Origin: Phaeoceros laevis
Lineage: Eukaryota > Anthocerotophyta > Anthocerotopsida > Notothyladales
Direction of reading: 5' to 3'
NCBI GenBank assembly: GCA_049999765.1
Contig: JBNGIQ010009267.1
Coordinates: 1-55,805, forward strand
Length of the DNA: 55,805 bases
Of this stretch, positions 21,408 to 34,417 are shown piece by piece (the first letter of the stretch is position 1; the number at the start of each line of letters is the position of its first letter). The translations under genes were made by a program, and so were the position numbers. Below the pieces are notes generated by a model. It did no database searches, was not told the DNA's origin, and worked only from the letters and a program-made list of their open reading frames with translations.

Positions 21408-23487
21408 CGTTTCGTCACTACTGCGGTGGTCTTCTATGCATCGACACAAACATCTTTGACAAGGATTGGGATCTTGGGAGAATAGACCTTGTGACAAGGT
21501 ACGTGATCGAAGTGGTGCAGATTGAGTCCGAATTGAGCAGCAAAACAAATTCGTCGTCTTGTGCCGATTCTCCTCATAATCCTAGGTCATCGTTCGCCGG
21601 AAGCCGCCACCTCTTCTGCCCGCATCACCTTGTGGACACTTCAGGACACGACTCTTAAGCACCAAGTAAGCCTCTTTCCTTGGTTGAACTGGGTTCCGGA
21701 CCTTTCTCGTCGGGTGGTAGAAGAGTAGAGGTTTAAAATAGCAATACCAGGGAAGTCAATTTAGGGAGCAGGCGGAACTTATTAACGGTTCGAACGGGAA
21801 ATGGAATCCAATGTTTGCCCGAAGGGCCCGGCAAGAATGCATGGCCACAGGGTTAGGACCCACCTGACGCGTGGGCCGCGTTGACGCGGCGATCCTTCGC
21901 GTCCCGAATCCTTCGCCCCAAAGCTGCGTGTCGGCTTCACCTGACTGGCAACTTCCTTAGTTGTGACGCGTGCAGGCGTGCACGCACGCAAGCCACCTTA
22001 GCCACGCTTAAGACCACCAATTGTCAATAATGGAAGTTACTGTATGTGGTGTAAGACCATCTTTTCGTAGGATGTTACAGCACATAACATGAAGTTGAAG
22101 ATGAAGAACAAGAGACTTTAGGTGATTTATGGGGCAAATTGGCCACATGTGGCTATGGGGTTGACTATTTGGGTACAATATAAAATGTATTCGATGTAAT
22201 ATTTATCTAACATTCACTTCATTTTAGAGGCCTGGAGCACCTAGTGAAGGGTCTTCTTCTTTTTCAATGAAGTCTCTTCTTCTTGTTCAATGAAGTCTCT
22301 TCTTCCTCATATTGTGCACAAGCCTCTGGCTAGCTTAACATGTAGTCTTTTGCTTTTCAAGTCCGTCATTGGAGATTTCTGATTTCATATTACATCTTTT
22401 TATATTTTTTTAAGGTTAAAATCTTGTTTGGTGCAATCTATTTAGTTTAGTGTTGAAACTAAAGCTGCACATTAGTTAAAGCTTTTCACCTCATAATGCA
22501 CAACTATATCCATCCATGCCATATAGTAATATCTCAGTCAAGAATATGGAGGACAATAGTGATGTACAATTTGACAATCTTGGTAGCGGGATGTCTGGAG
22601 TGATGTGCTCTTCACGATTCGCAAAGTAACTAACCCTAAACACCATAAGAAATAATAGTATACATTTCCTTAGTAGACAAGAGGGAACCTTGATATTAGA
22701 CTGGGGACAAGAGAAAAAAGATGAATCGTTTGGTATGTCATATGTGCCCTTGTCTTCCAAACTCTATGAAGCTTAAATTGACGTTGGCCTAGCACATAAT
22801 ATTACAAATCCCGCCGCGCTTCGAGATGGTCTCAAGTGTTTCTATGAGAACTATCTTCAATCCTTTGCTTTTCCGCAATTGCTAGTCTGACCAATCATGC
22901 ACACGTACTGACCAAGCTGAGTTCATGGCAACCTTCAAATCCCCTTCCTCTTCGGTGCTGGTCCACATATTATGGCTTTACTTGTTCTCTCATAGCGGGG
23001 CTAGTGTGGACAATAAAATGCTTCTCTTGTAACTGATAACATCTATATGGTTTACCTAGCACCCATCTACATGGTTTTACCTAGCACCCATCTATATGGT
23101 CTTACCTAGCATCATCTACTTCTGAGTGTGTCTACTCTTTTAGGGAACAAGCTTGTTTGGTCTTCCTTGCTAAAAGTTGTGGTCCAAATTCCATACAGTT
23201 AGCTGGCCAAAGCTGCCATTTTTTGCTCAATATGAAGTGAATGCTGAGCAGGCACTAAAGTGGTGCATGTTCTGCATTGCACCATGATCATCTCTACCAT
23301 AGCTTGTGGGCATTACCCGTTGCAATTGTTATGCAAGGAGTTGTGGATCAACTAGTGTAACTTCATTGAGGTAAGATAAACACTAGGGCATGCATGCGCT
23401 GCTAAGTTCCGTCCTCCAAGCTCCCAAGTAGACAGTAGACTAAACCATCACGCCCGGCTCGCTTGCCCGCCGGGTACTTCCGGCACC
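21408..23487. other. Intergenic, short repeats only
   Basis: Divergent promoter region of the BRO1 and eL24 genes. It includes a direct repeat of a TCAATGAAGTCTCTTCTTC-like unit at about 22260-22320 and three units of about 25 bp (ATCTAYATGGTTTTACCTAGC) at 23041-23113. No exon was recognised. Confidence 0.5.
23041..23113. repeat. Three 24-25-bp tandem units
   Basis: Units start at 23041, 23065 and 23090, each with ATCTA(T/C)ATGGT followed by TTACCTAGC. Confidence 0.8.
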
Positions 23488-24341
23488 ATGGTGCTCAAGT
23501 AAGCTCTCTCGTCCGCATCGGCTGGCACGTTTTTCCTCACTGGTTGTAACCTGGCGTCTAATTGTGCATCTACCGCCTTATGTGATTTTCTGCAGGACAG
23601 AGGTTTGTCGCTTTAGCGGCGCTAAGATCTATCCGGGTCGGGGCATCAGGTTCATTCGCGCTGATTCGCAGGTTGGCTTGCAGCTTTCTTAGGGCTTTTT
23701 GGTGGCAGCACGTTCCTGTCGGCTGGAGATGGGGGATCTCACGTGAGTGTTTTTGTGTAGGTGTTCCTGTTCGTGAATTCCAAATGCAAGAGGTACTTCC
23801 ACAACAGGCTGAAACCCTCCAAACTCACATGGACCGCTTTGTTCAGAAAGCAACACAAGAAGGTTTGTTTGTGTTCTTCATTTCTCTTCTGGCACAAAGG
23901 CAACGGTGGGAGATGTAGACCTAATTTTACATTTGTCGTGTGTCACAGGATATCCATGCCGAGGCAGTCAAGAAGAAGAGAAGGACCACTAACAAGCCTT
24001 ACTCGAGGTCCATTGTCGGCGCGTCTCTGGAAATTATCCAGAAGAAGCGGTCAGAGAAGAGTGAAGTCCGTGTTGCTGCTCGAGAAGCTGCGCTCAGGTA
24101 CTTGTCACTCTCTTACTCTTATCAATTTATTTGTTGGTCGTGTGGATGTGGCAATTTAGATGTGTTACCTGAATCTAATGGCAGGGAGATCAAGGAGCGA
24201 ATAAAAAAGACCAAGGATGAGAAGAAGGCAAAGAAAGCCGAGGCTGTGACCAAGAGTGCGAAGGGATCTGGAAAGGCTGCTGCCGCCAGGGGAGCTTCAA
24301 CAAAGGGGCCGAAGGTTGGGGGTGGTGGAGGCAAGCGGTGA
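23488..24341 (+). CDS. RPL24: 60S ribosomal protein L24 (eL24)
   Basis: Large-subunit ribosomal protein that contacts the 40S subunit through bridge B6. Exons 23488-23498, 23596-23671, 23761-23862, 23949-24097, 24185-24341; 164 residues, as in other plants. The N-terminal domain reads [18 protein letters not shown], then [16 protein letters not shown] and [18 protein letters not shown], all typical of eL24, followed by the basic linker [20 protein letters not shown] and a lysine/alanine-rich tail ending GGGGGKR. The first exon carries only three codons plus two bases. The assignment is secure; nothing odd in the frame. Confidence 0.98.
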
Positions 24342-24966
24342 TATCACCCTGCTGTCCGTAGTTTGCTGGAGATAGAACCTATTTATGTCAAGCGTCGTGG
24401 ATGAGATCAATGGCTAGTCCGAGCTGCAGTCCTATTTTTCATGTCGCCTGTCAGCATTGGTCACGAAGTGGGACTAAGCGATAAGTCGTCCATCACCTGT
24501 CCACTGCATTCGTCTGTTGTGCTTGGGGCCGTCTGCACTTATGCCATGTTAGGAGCTTGACATTTATTGAAAGGAAAAATGTAGGACTGGTGGAGCAACC
24601 GTGGCACTTTCAAGTTGTAGCTTTCCTACACACAATCAGAGTACTGTTGGCTTGTGCGTGTATACCACGAATATTGAGAGTAGTCTAGGCCCTAGGTTTT
24701 TTTATATGCAACAGGGTCAACCAGCTCCGGGGGTGGAATTACTTTAAAACCGTGCCCGAGTGCATTTTCGTCCCTGGTCGTGCCAACTTTGTTATTAGTG
24801 AACGAAGGCACCAGGAAAATCTTCCCCAGCGCTTCACTCTCTTCGACGACTTCGAGCAGTGTTCAGGTTGATTGACAGGTTAGCTGTAGTAGGTAGTGGG
24901 AAGAAGCTTGGTAACGAAGCCGTTGCCCAAGGGGATGCAACCTGAGGACCGCTGCAGGGCAGAAGC
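24342..24966. other. Spacer between eL24 and the CCDC115-like gene
   Basis: eL24 3' UTR and the promoter of the next gene on the same strand. No further feature seen. Confidence 0.5.
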
Positions 24967-26189
24967 ATGGGGATTGGTGACAAGGATTTGTTGGGCATAG
25001 AAAGCAGTGTGGACAGTTGGATGATTCAGTGCCTGGATGCTGTCAATGATCTGCTGAATATGCGCCAATCCGTCACTCAAATTTTGCGAGAGGTGAGTCT
25101 CTGCCAAGACTTCTTCTGGATGGAAGATGTTGAACACCGCAGGAATGTAATGGCACAAAAGTTCTGTCTTCCCAGGGATGGATGGAGATTGCCCGTGCTC
25201 GATATGCGATGGGGCCGAGCCGCATAAGCTACCCGCTTCTGAGCCTCAGACCCCGCACAGCTTCTACCTGTGTTGCCCTGAGTGGCGTCTTCGATGATGA
25301 GGATTCCCATTTCCGAGGTTGGACGCTACAATTTGTTTTGCTCGCTTCTGGCCCAAGGGCATGTTAGATGCAGAACTGATACAGAGAATCACGATGGCAC
25401 ACCAGATGATCCTGAAAGCAGTGATGCTGGTGAACCCGTCAATGTGAGCTTCACGCTCCTCAAGGGGACAGGGCATGACGCCCAGTCTAGCCGAGACATG
25501 AGTCCACCATCTGTATCGGCGTCAGCGTCGCAGTTGAGGCGTCGGGTTCCTTACAGAGCCAGTGGTGCGTGCAATACGTCCCCTTCGTTGCACTTGCGTG
25601 GTGCATCGGCTTCTGAAGCCTTCCCTCATTGCTTTCTTCCATGGCGATGTTTTTTAAGCTGACAGGGGTTACTTAGTGCAGGCGATGGCAGCCTTGACAA
25701 GGCGCTGGAGGACCTGATTCTGTCAGATGACTCGGGCTCTGATAACGAGACTACCCTAGCCTCATCTAAGGTTACTTTTCTCTTGTCATAGAAGAAGCTT
25801 GTTCGCCACATTTGCATTGCACTCTTCTAGAAGTGGGTAGAAGTTTAACGCTGCAGTGTGCAGGGAAATGACCAGCAGCAAGACCCATTGCACATGTTTG
25901 GAGCACTAGTTTCACCTGACGTCCGGTCTGCACAGGGATCTTTTTTGAAAGGTAAGATCCTCGTAGACTGTTATATAGTTGCTGTATGTGCTCAGGTTCG
26001 TGCCGAATAGACTCTGAAATGTTCGGATAAATTACTGACTTATGGCTACTGAGTGTAACAGCCCTCGACCTGGTAGTAAGGATGGCAAACACGCAAGCTT
26101 CTGTAGTCCATGCACATGGTAAAGTTATGGAGCTCAAAGATATGCTAGCACATTCTGACCAACCGGATGCAGAGGCGTTACTTGGCTGA
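24967..26189 (+). CDS. Vacuolar ATPase assembly factor, CCDC115 / Vma22-like
   Basis: ER or Golgi-side factor needed to assemble the V0 sector of the vacuolar H+-ATPase. Exons 24967-25092, 25176-25317, 25358-25564, 25682-25770, 25864-25951, 26062-26189, frame kept, 259 residues. Diagnostic pieces: N-terminal helix MIQCLDAVNDLLNMRQSV, then GWMEIARARYAMGPSRIS (the QARYxMG-type motif), and the C-terminal signature DPLHMFGALVSPDVRSAQGS followed by a helical tail. Between them is a low-complexity, acidic and serine-rich linker (SDDSGSDNE) poorly conserved in the family. The second intron would be only 40 bp, so the boundary near 25317/25358 may be wrong. The gene converges on the AARE gene with 247 bp between stop codons. 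Confidence 0.82.
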
Positions 26190-26436
26190 TAATGGTTATG
26201 CAAGTGAACTTATGACAAAGCCCTTTCCAAAACAGTCCCAAGTTGCTTCCACTCTATGGAATAACGGACTAGTGGTTGCAACCGAAGCACACAGGATGCC
26301 AAGCCATTTCCAAATAGGCATATCAGATGCATCAGATGTGAAGCATACAGCGAGATGACACTTTGAGTCATAGCTATTGTATTGCCCCTGTTATCTGCAA
26401 ACTGAGACTAGGAATGTCGAGAATGGGCTCAGGGGA

Positions 26437-29400
26437 TTACAAGAACTGCTTGAACCAAGCAGCTATGTTCACAAAACTCTCGAACTCCGACTGCGGCCTG
26501 CATCAATGCACGATACCCGTCACTTTGGCCAGGTTTATATCCCAATTCTGTTCTCACGAATAGACATTTCTATGACAGATGCAAATACCTGTCAATAGAG
26601 TGGATATCATCTGGAAACACGATAACCTTCACCTCTAGCCCACGCTGCCTTAGAGCTTGAACATACTGGAGAGGTGGAACTTCAGATTGTAAGGTGCACG
26701 CAAGAAAGATTGGTACAAAGGGCGGTTCTATTGGAAGGACAAACAACCTGAAAGCCATTAGATATTGGCACTCTCCTATCTTCAGCTCCAAGCAAAAACA
26801 ATGTCGGCACCTTCACCTGCGCATGCACGGTGTTTTTTACTTCTCCAGAGTGTACCCACTGGTGCAAAAATGTAGGAAGTGCTAAACACCGATAAGCCAG
26901 AATCTACACCTAGACCCTGCCGGTCCTCGATTGGAGAAATGCGTTTATACACCTGGGATATGTGAGCTAAGGGTGATGAAGTGTAGAAACGAGAGAGGTC
27001 ATTCTCTGTTGGAGCCTCGGTGTAAGACTGCATCCCGTCTTTGCCATACAGCTCCACGAAACACCAGTCCGGAATGTCCGTCACTCCGACCATTGAAGAC
27101 ATATTGCACACTGGATTGCGTAGTGCAGCAGTTTTGAAACGGTCTGGAGCCTGCATGAGGCATATTAGAGACCTGTTCGTTAGGCCAAATTGCACATATC
27201 TTCTTCCTCCAGGTGAGGAGCCATGAACGGGGAAAAGAAATCCTCAACCAAGGAAGCCAACATCTCCAACAAGCTGGTGAAACGACCATGTTCAATCTAT
27301 CGGACGCAACTTGCCTGGCCAATCAAATGAGATGCGATGAAGCCACCATGAGAGCCGCCTAGAACACCCACTCTGTCCGGATCAGCAAGATCTTCAGCAA
27401 TTACTTGGTCCAAAGCAGCAAGCACGTCTTTAACGTCCTGTTGAAAGAATTCGGAGTTAACGTTTGCCACTTTACCACAGCAACCATCTATGAACAAATC
27501 CGATGACCCTCACCTGATTACCCACATTGCCCGGTAGAGACTGCAAGGATTCTTCTCCAAAACCAAGAGAACCCCTACAAGTTAAACCAGCCTATAGTGT
27601 TCACAGTGTTGTGCATAACAAGCAAAAGTTCTACGGTACGCAGCCAACAGATACACAGTACAGTAATTGATATGTCTTTAGAACAGAGACTAGGACGGCA
27701 AACAACCACAAGATAACGATTAACCAGCGTTGGTTTTTATTCATGTGTTCTTTCTCCAGCACAATGTACCTGTAATTGACATGCAGAAGATTGAAACCCA
27801 TTGCAGTTAGAAACGCAGCAGTTCTAGAAAATGTTGTCTGTGACACAGAATGTGGGCCACCATGTAGCACCAAAATCAGAGGAGCTAGACTTGCACTTCG
27901 TCGACTCCCCATCCTCCTTCCAGATTTAGCACCAACAAATATGGCCTCGAATGGTCCCGTAGTACCTGATGTGCAAAAGAGCTCAGGGAAGGAGATGCAA
28001 AACTTTTGCACAGCCTGATTTTCAGCTACTTGCTCAGAAGCATTCAAATTACTGGACAACCTACAGGTCAGCAGGTTAAAGAGACACCCGCTTGAACAAA
28101 GGAATTGTAGAAAACCTTGTCCAACAGCTGTAGTAGACCTTGGCTCAGGTATCGGGATCTGCAAAATTTCAAAGGTGGTCGAAGCCAAGGACGCTTCCAC
28201 CTACATGGTAACCAATCACGTTAAAAGTCACCACATCTGGAGCTCTACTCGTGGCGGTTTTCAAAAAATCGAATCTTTACACTGCAAGTTGACATCATCA
28301 CTAGCAAAGATAGTTAAGGATATAAGAGTACATGATCTGCATATCTTAGGCAGGGAATAGAAATATCTGTCCAGCCCCAGGCCTTGTTGACTTCCAACTT
28401 CTTCGCTAGGTTTGGGTTGTATCCAAGTTTCAATGTATGTGGTACAGTAGGGGCACTCACAGCTGTAACAAAGTGCACCATTTGCGAGTCAGCAGGATAT
28501 CAGTTCAAGTCTACGAGGCATAATAAGCAACAAATTGTGAGTATAAATATGTGACTGCATACTGCAACTTGTACCTGCCACTACGTAGTTATTTTGAACT
28601 GCAAGCAATGTCCAAGATGACGTTGAGTCTGTAGGGCTGATTTTTATCAATTTCCCACTGCAGACGGTACATAATAAAAGTCTTTCAAATGACCGAATAA
28701 TAGCTGAAGTTCCTGATGGCCATCTTTGCAAATATCATTCAGGCGTTGGCAGCTTGACCTGTCAATGTTCACAGCCAGGATGACCTGTGTACTTCGCCAA
28801 CATGATGAGAGCAACAAAGTAGATCCATCTGGCAACCATGGATGCGAGATAAGGTTCATGCAATAAAGGCCCGGAAAGCATCCTGCTTCTGGCCTCATCA
28901 CCACAGGAACCTGCATAACCCACAGCTCAAACGTGGAATATTCATTCTGGGCGAATTAGCTTCGCATAACTTAATCACAAACGTCGACATCTGCCCAGGT
29001 CCCGCTTGTTTTAATTTTAAGAGAGCTCATACAACTACTCTGTGTCAACTGATAGATCCGGACAACCATTTTACGAACTTGGGAGATACTGCACGCGATC
29101 AGATCAATAAATGCTCGACTTATCCTTCAAGAGACTCAGTAAGAGGGTTTACCACATCTTTCACTTGCAGGCTATGTACTCCAAAAACACCGTGAGTTGG
29201 CCAGTGAAGGAAATGCAAGGAATTTGTAGCACAGTGAACACCACTGTCAACAGCTGCTTTGGCAGACAAGAACACTAACAAGCTCCCGTCCGGGCTGTTT
29301 ACAGAAGAAGAAACTGTGTTACTTTGTAGTACCTTCGAGGAAGAACTTGGAAATGGAGGCAAATCTGTTGGCTTCAGGTACAAGTACCTGAAGCAAGGGG

Positions 29401-31081
29401 ATAAGGCACTATTGACCTCATCCGTAAGTTTCACAGACGGGCGTGGCTGTTCATGTGTGAAGTTGTCACCGCTGCGTGTAAGAACATTGTCAACAAACTC
29501 AGCACATAGAGGCCTTGCAGGGCAAAGTTCCACATGGGATAAATCAAAAGGCAAGTTGCACTTGATGTATCATGTCTGCCGCAATTGGGTAACCTGATGG
29601 ACAAGGTCAGCATGAACAGATAGGAAAGGATTGGACTGTCTTCCCTTTGAAGCCAGTAATGCAAAAACAGAAATCATGACATGTTCGTATTAGTTTTGCA
29701 TCAAATCATTTAGACCTGCATGCTCCAGGTGCTTCGACCGCGTACAGCGCACATGGCCTGTTATAACAATATTTCATTCCGAGTTTCCTTGGAGTTCGGA
29801 AGTTGCTGGAATGAGATGGCCAACCAACAAATACAAGAGATTGATTGGCCTCACCAGGCGGTGGTGGAGGTGCCCACACGACCTGCCCGGCACTCAGATT
29901 AGTTGGCAGTCCATTAACTTCCTGCACACTTCCACTGCCGATGAGGGACAAAGTTAGTGGCCACAAAGTGCAGGCAGAGCAAATCAGTTGATAGTCCAAG
30001 CTAGATCGAGGCTCTATGTTGCACTTGATGTATCACTTCGATTGCAAACCATGTGAACGAGAGGGGGATTCCGCAAAACCGTTCGATCACCTAGTAGGTT
30101 TACACACCTGATGATGTTAGCTACAAATATCACAGGTCTCCGCTTTCCAGTATAATATTCACCCCAATCTTCCAACCAATCTCCTTGACCCTTCCAGGTG
30201 CCAGCAAAATCATCATATTGTGGCTTTCCGTTATGATTTGATGTTGATCCATCTTGACCAAACAAAGGGCGTGGATGAGAGCATTCTTCTGCAATATATG
30301 CTATGGAATCTTCAGTTTGGTTCCAAGACACTCCCTCAAACCTGGTTTTGCATGAATCACCATGTAGTGAACTATTTGCACAAACCCAAAGGCGATCAAA
30401 CTAGATTGAGGCAAATAGTCTCAATTCAAGAAAGCCATGGAATGGTAACTAGAGAACAAACTATACCATCCATCTGCATAGATCGAGCCATGAACATTAT
30501 TGGGCACGTATATTTCCTTCAAGAGCTGACCAGGGCCCCAAATTTCAAGCTTCACTGCACAAGAACCATCTTTTGCACACACATCTGCTTTTCGAAACAC
30601 TAATAGCTTGTTCCCAGAGGGAGATGGAACAACAAGTGAGGCACCACTCAGCTCAAAAGGAAAAGGTGACCAATGGTGTTCTGTTGGATTTCTAGCTGCA
30701 TCTGGAATATACACAGAAGACATGTAGCTCCTCCTTGAATTTGCAGCCACATTGATTTGGCTCATAGCAACCACCACATCTAGAGAGCTGCCCCCTAGAG
30801 GACAAACACAATTTGTACTATGAATCATGGCAGCTCATTATCCACAAGGCGTCCAACCTCTTGGGTGGCACAGGCCACCCCCTTTACACATTTGGAGGTC
30901 CTTTTTGCAAAGCATGTGTACCTGCCCGTCCCTTGCAAGTCCATGCTTTGTCAATGCTTGGAATAGCATAGAATGCCTCCAAAAGCCTGGCCTCTTGCAA
31001 AAATTCGTTTCCACTTGCAGAAGTCGTGCCTGAACTTGTCCCTGCGGTGGCCCCAGGCCCAGCACCTGCTGACAATTCCAT
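26437..31081 (-). CDS. AARE: Acylamino-acid-releasing enzyme (oxidised-protein hydrolase, S9C)
   Basis: Serine oligopeptidase that removes N-acyl amino acids from peptides and degrades oxidised proteins. Seventeen minus-strand exons: 30922-31081, 30467-30779, 30108-30341, 29716-29934, 29388-29471, 29153-29294, 28759-28910, 28575-28657, 28332-28462, 28116-28200, 27770-27965, 27514-27574, 27315-27437, 26953-27150, 26748-26816, 26589-26665, 26437-26497; 795 residues, frame kept throughout. Propeller blocks: SIDKAW near the start, LVVPSPSGNKLLVFR, WKGQGDWLEDWGE, KLGMKYCYNRPCALYAV. Hydrolase: LILVLHGGPHSVS, nucleophile serine in GGSHGGF, then the Asp in LLGAEDRRVP and the His in FPDDIHSIDR, so the triad is intact. 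The intron after HLIGQ starts GC (AG|GCAAGT). An upstream ATG at 31238 in another frame could supply a targeting exon; not resolved. Confidence 0.93.
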
Positions 31082-31766
31082 ATCTTGTGCAAAGAGATTC
31101 AAGGTTTTTTTGTATTGAGGGCACAAGATTTTCGACTGGTATCGGGCCTTGTGAACTAACCACGCTATTAGAAGGGAATTGAGATTTTGCTCTTCTTGGA
31201 CGTAACCTAAACTGCCATTGGTAGAAAGGTAAAAACATCAGACATATATTACCCTACTCCGTACACATTTGGTAAAAACGAGACACTAGATTCTCTCGAT
31301 TTCCCTGCGCTCATTGTCTTTTCCAGGTGGGCGTAGCCATTGGGGCTCAATCTCAGTTTTGTGACCGAATCGCGGCAGTCCTTCTGACATCCCTTCTGAT
31401 TCCCTTCAGCAGACGGCGGTTCTCTGGTCCCACTGTTCGTCCGTTGTGACGACATCGAATCGAACAGCGGGCAACGTTAAAACCCAGCGACCTCCGGTGC
31501 ACAACCTGTGAACTACTTTTGCTCAAGATAGCGAACAGTTCAATTTCTTGTTGCAAGCTTCAGCACTGTACGGGCGCACCGCTACTGGGACAACCCTACG
31601 ACCATGGAGCAGAGGCTAGCTCCTCTGCCTCACGCAGATAGAAACTCAGTGCAATTGGTTGCGTAGCTTGGGAGCAGTGTTTGGTGCTGCTCCAGCCAAA
31701 TTCCATGCTGGTAGGTCACAAAACTTAGCAGCTTGGCAGAGAGAAGCTACAACAGGTGCTGATTTT
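31082..31766. promoter_or_regulatory. Divergent promoter region, AARE and ZIP genes
   Basis: 685 bp separate the two start codons. It must hold both 5' UTRs and promoters. A minus-strand ATG frame at 31238 runs beside the AARE start exon and may be a 5' exon. No core element is clear enough to place. Confidence 0.5.
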
Positions 31767-33151
31767 ATGACAAATCTTCCCTGGATGAACATCCTCGATG
31801 CTCAATCAGGGGCCATGAACTGCGGCTCCAGTGAAGACTTGGCTTGCAGGGATACGGAATCTGCCAAGCATCTCAAAGGCGCTGCTATTGCCTCCATCTT
31901 GGCTCTAGGGGCCTTCGGAGTAGCCACACCGTTGCTGGGAAAGCGGGTGAAGTATCTCAAGTCTGATGGAAACTTTTTCTTCATTGCCAAGGCGTTCGCT
32001 GCAGGGGTCATTCTGGCAACAGGGTTTGTGCACATGATGCCTGATGCCATGGGGGCTCTCACCAGTGACTGCTTGCCAAGATTTCCGTGGAGCAAATTTC
32101 CATTTGCAGGTTTTGTTTCCATGCTGGCTGCGCTTGTGACCCTCATCGTAGACTTCCTTGCCACTCAATTCTATGAGCAAAAGCGCTCCCATGGGAACCA
32201 CGATCATCATGCGCCTTTGCAGCCCGAGACCGAAGGGTATGCGGCATTTGAATCGATTGTGACACGCGTTGCTAGTAAGACAAACAAGGTCCATGACACT
32301 GGCAGACATGATGACAGTTCTGCTCAGATACACATCGTAGGGATTCGTGCTCATGCAGTTTCGCACAGCCACAGCCATCCGGAAGGCCACCATGAGTGCA
32401 TTGATGCGTCCCACGAGCACGTCCATGGGCATGTGGGTCACTCACATCACACAGAAGCCCCAGATGAAGGATCGCAGCAGATTCGACATGTGGTCATTTC
32501 CCAGGTAATGGAATATTGTTTGTCATGGAATCTGCGTTGAAGGTTCTTGGGTTGCCCAACATTGTTTGACCTCTTGAGCAAACTACAGCTATTGCGATGC
32601 AGGTGCTGGAGCTTGGCATTTTAGCGCATTCTGTGATAATTGGCGTTTCCCTGGGAGTATCTCAGAGCCCTTGCACAATACGACCACTTATTGCAGCTCT
32701 CACCTTTCACCAGTTCTTTGAGGGGTTTGCCCTTGGTGGCTGCATTTCTCAGGTTGGGTGAGCTTCCTTATCCTTCTGATGACCATGGGGGGTCTTCTTG
32801 GACATTTTGTACCGCCAGCTCACTGCGGATGTGATGGTTTTGCAGGCTGAGTTCACAAACATGGCTGCTGCTATGATGGCATTTTTCTTCACAGTTACCA
32901 CACCGCTGGGAGTGGTCATAGGGATCTTAATATCTGAGGGTTATAATGCTGGAAGTCCAACTGCTCTTATCGTGGAAGGAGTATTTGACAGCATATCAGC
33001 AGGGATTCTTATTTACATGTCCCTGGTGGATCTTATTGCGGCAGATTTTCTTAGCAAAAGGATGCGATGTAACCGGCAATTACAAGTCGGTTCGTACATA
33101 GCACTGCTTGCTGGGGCGTCCGCTATGTCTATGCTTGCAATCTGGGCCTGA
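31767..33151 (+). CDS. ZIP-family zinc/iron transporter
   Basis: Metal-ion importer of the ZIP family. Exons 31767-32504, 32603-32752, 32846-33151, giving 397 residues. Visible: hydrophobic segments [40 protein letters not shown] and [20 protein letters not shown]; a long cytoplasmic histidine-rich loop ([22 protein letters not shown]); transmembrane helix IV with [12 protein letters not shown] and helix V with [11 protein letters not shown], which carry the metal-binding histidines and glutamate; final helices through [18 protein letters not shown]. The start is uncertain: the frame is open upstream from a TTG at 31659, and ATGs follow at 31767, 31785 and 31815; no clear signal peptide is seen, so an upstream exon is possible. 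Which metal is carried cannot be read. Confidence 0.93.
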
Positions 33152-34417
33152 AATTCCAGTTATTCGAGAACTAACCTTATTTATACAGGGAGTCTGGGAA
33201 TATCGATGGTCAAACATCGCCAACAGCTTAGGGCGTACCTTAAGTTGCACCTAGGACCTCGGATAGACTGGAAAAGGTCTTAGAACTGCGGCAAGAGCGA
33301 AGTTTGTACTTGGAGAATCCACCTGGCTGGAGAGGGCATGCTCACCAGATTAAGCTCGTCGCAAAGTGCTTAACTTCAATAGCTCAGCAGTGGAATAACT
33401 CCAGTGATGCCAATTGTCATGAGCAGCAGCTTGATGCTGCTGAGGATGGAAGTGTGAAAGGGGGAAACAAGCGCTCGTACTGCAGGGCTCCATACTGACC
33501 TCGTTGCGATTAATTTTGAGTAGTGTTTTTGCTGCTGGTCCAGATTAAGGTGGGGGCTACTCAACTGCAAACTCGACTAAATAGCTGGAGGCACATTGTT
33601 GTTGTGCTTTTATTCATGAATCAGAAGCCAACTGGCGACGTGATTCTGGCGAAAGCATTTTGCATCTGAAACAATAGATGGTCTGGTGTGCTATAATGTA
33701 CATCAGGCTGGCTTGCTGGCGAATCTCGATGACGTCAGAGTTTGTTGATGCAAGCTGTACAGCAACCTGTGAATCTGAAAACCTGAACACCTGACAATAA
33801 TTCTCCTTGTCCGTAGACTCTGTACTACGTCGTTGGCCTGCCTATTTTTACCAATGGGGTGATTCGTGTCGGGTAATCTCTAAGATCAAATGTCGACGTC
33901 CTTCTCCTTGACGAGTCGTTTTAGCGTTTCTGAGGACACCACTGTAGAGTGCACACCACTTGAAAAGTGTGGAGGCTCATTGTAGACTGCACGTATGAAA
34001 GGACGATTAATACCTCCCCTCCTGTTCTGTGCCGACTTTTTTCTGTGCGGATAGAGTTTCCGAATTAGTACTGGATTCAGTTTCCTTCATGTGTATCAGT
34101 CTGGGATACAGTTCTGCTACGGGACGCAAGTTGCCAGTTTCCATTTGTGCTGCGTGGGCTCGCGCAGTCCGCCTCCTATAAGAAGATCATAGGAGCTGTG
34201 AACACCACGACTGGGGAAAGTTTGTTGCGACTGTGGTGGTACCTCCCGAACCACTTCGACGCAGTTTCCAACATTGTCACAGGTTCGCTATCTCATCCCA
34301 GTGACCATTTCAGCGCAGCTGACAACAAATGTGTTAGTGGGCAGTGTTCAGTTCTTTGCTAAATTTGGGTAACCCCGAAACTGTGCTCCTTAGGAATTTG
34401 TACCGCTTAGGAGGGCA
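33152..34417. other. Spacer between ZIP and xylose isomerase genes
   Basis: 3' flank of ZIP and promoter/5' UTR of the next gene on the same strand. Short frames at 33304-33570 and 34147-34362 show no family features. Confidence 0.45.

Noticed and set aside
31353-31556. Minus-strand frame as an AARE transit peptide
   Set aside because: It starts at TTG, not ATG, and no in-phase splice to the next exon was found.
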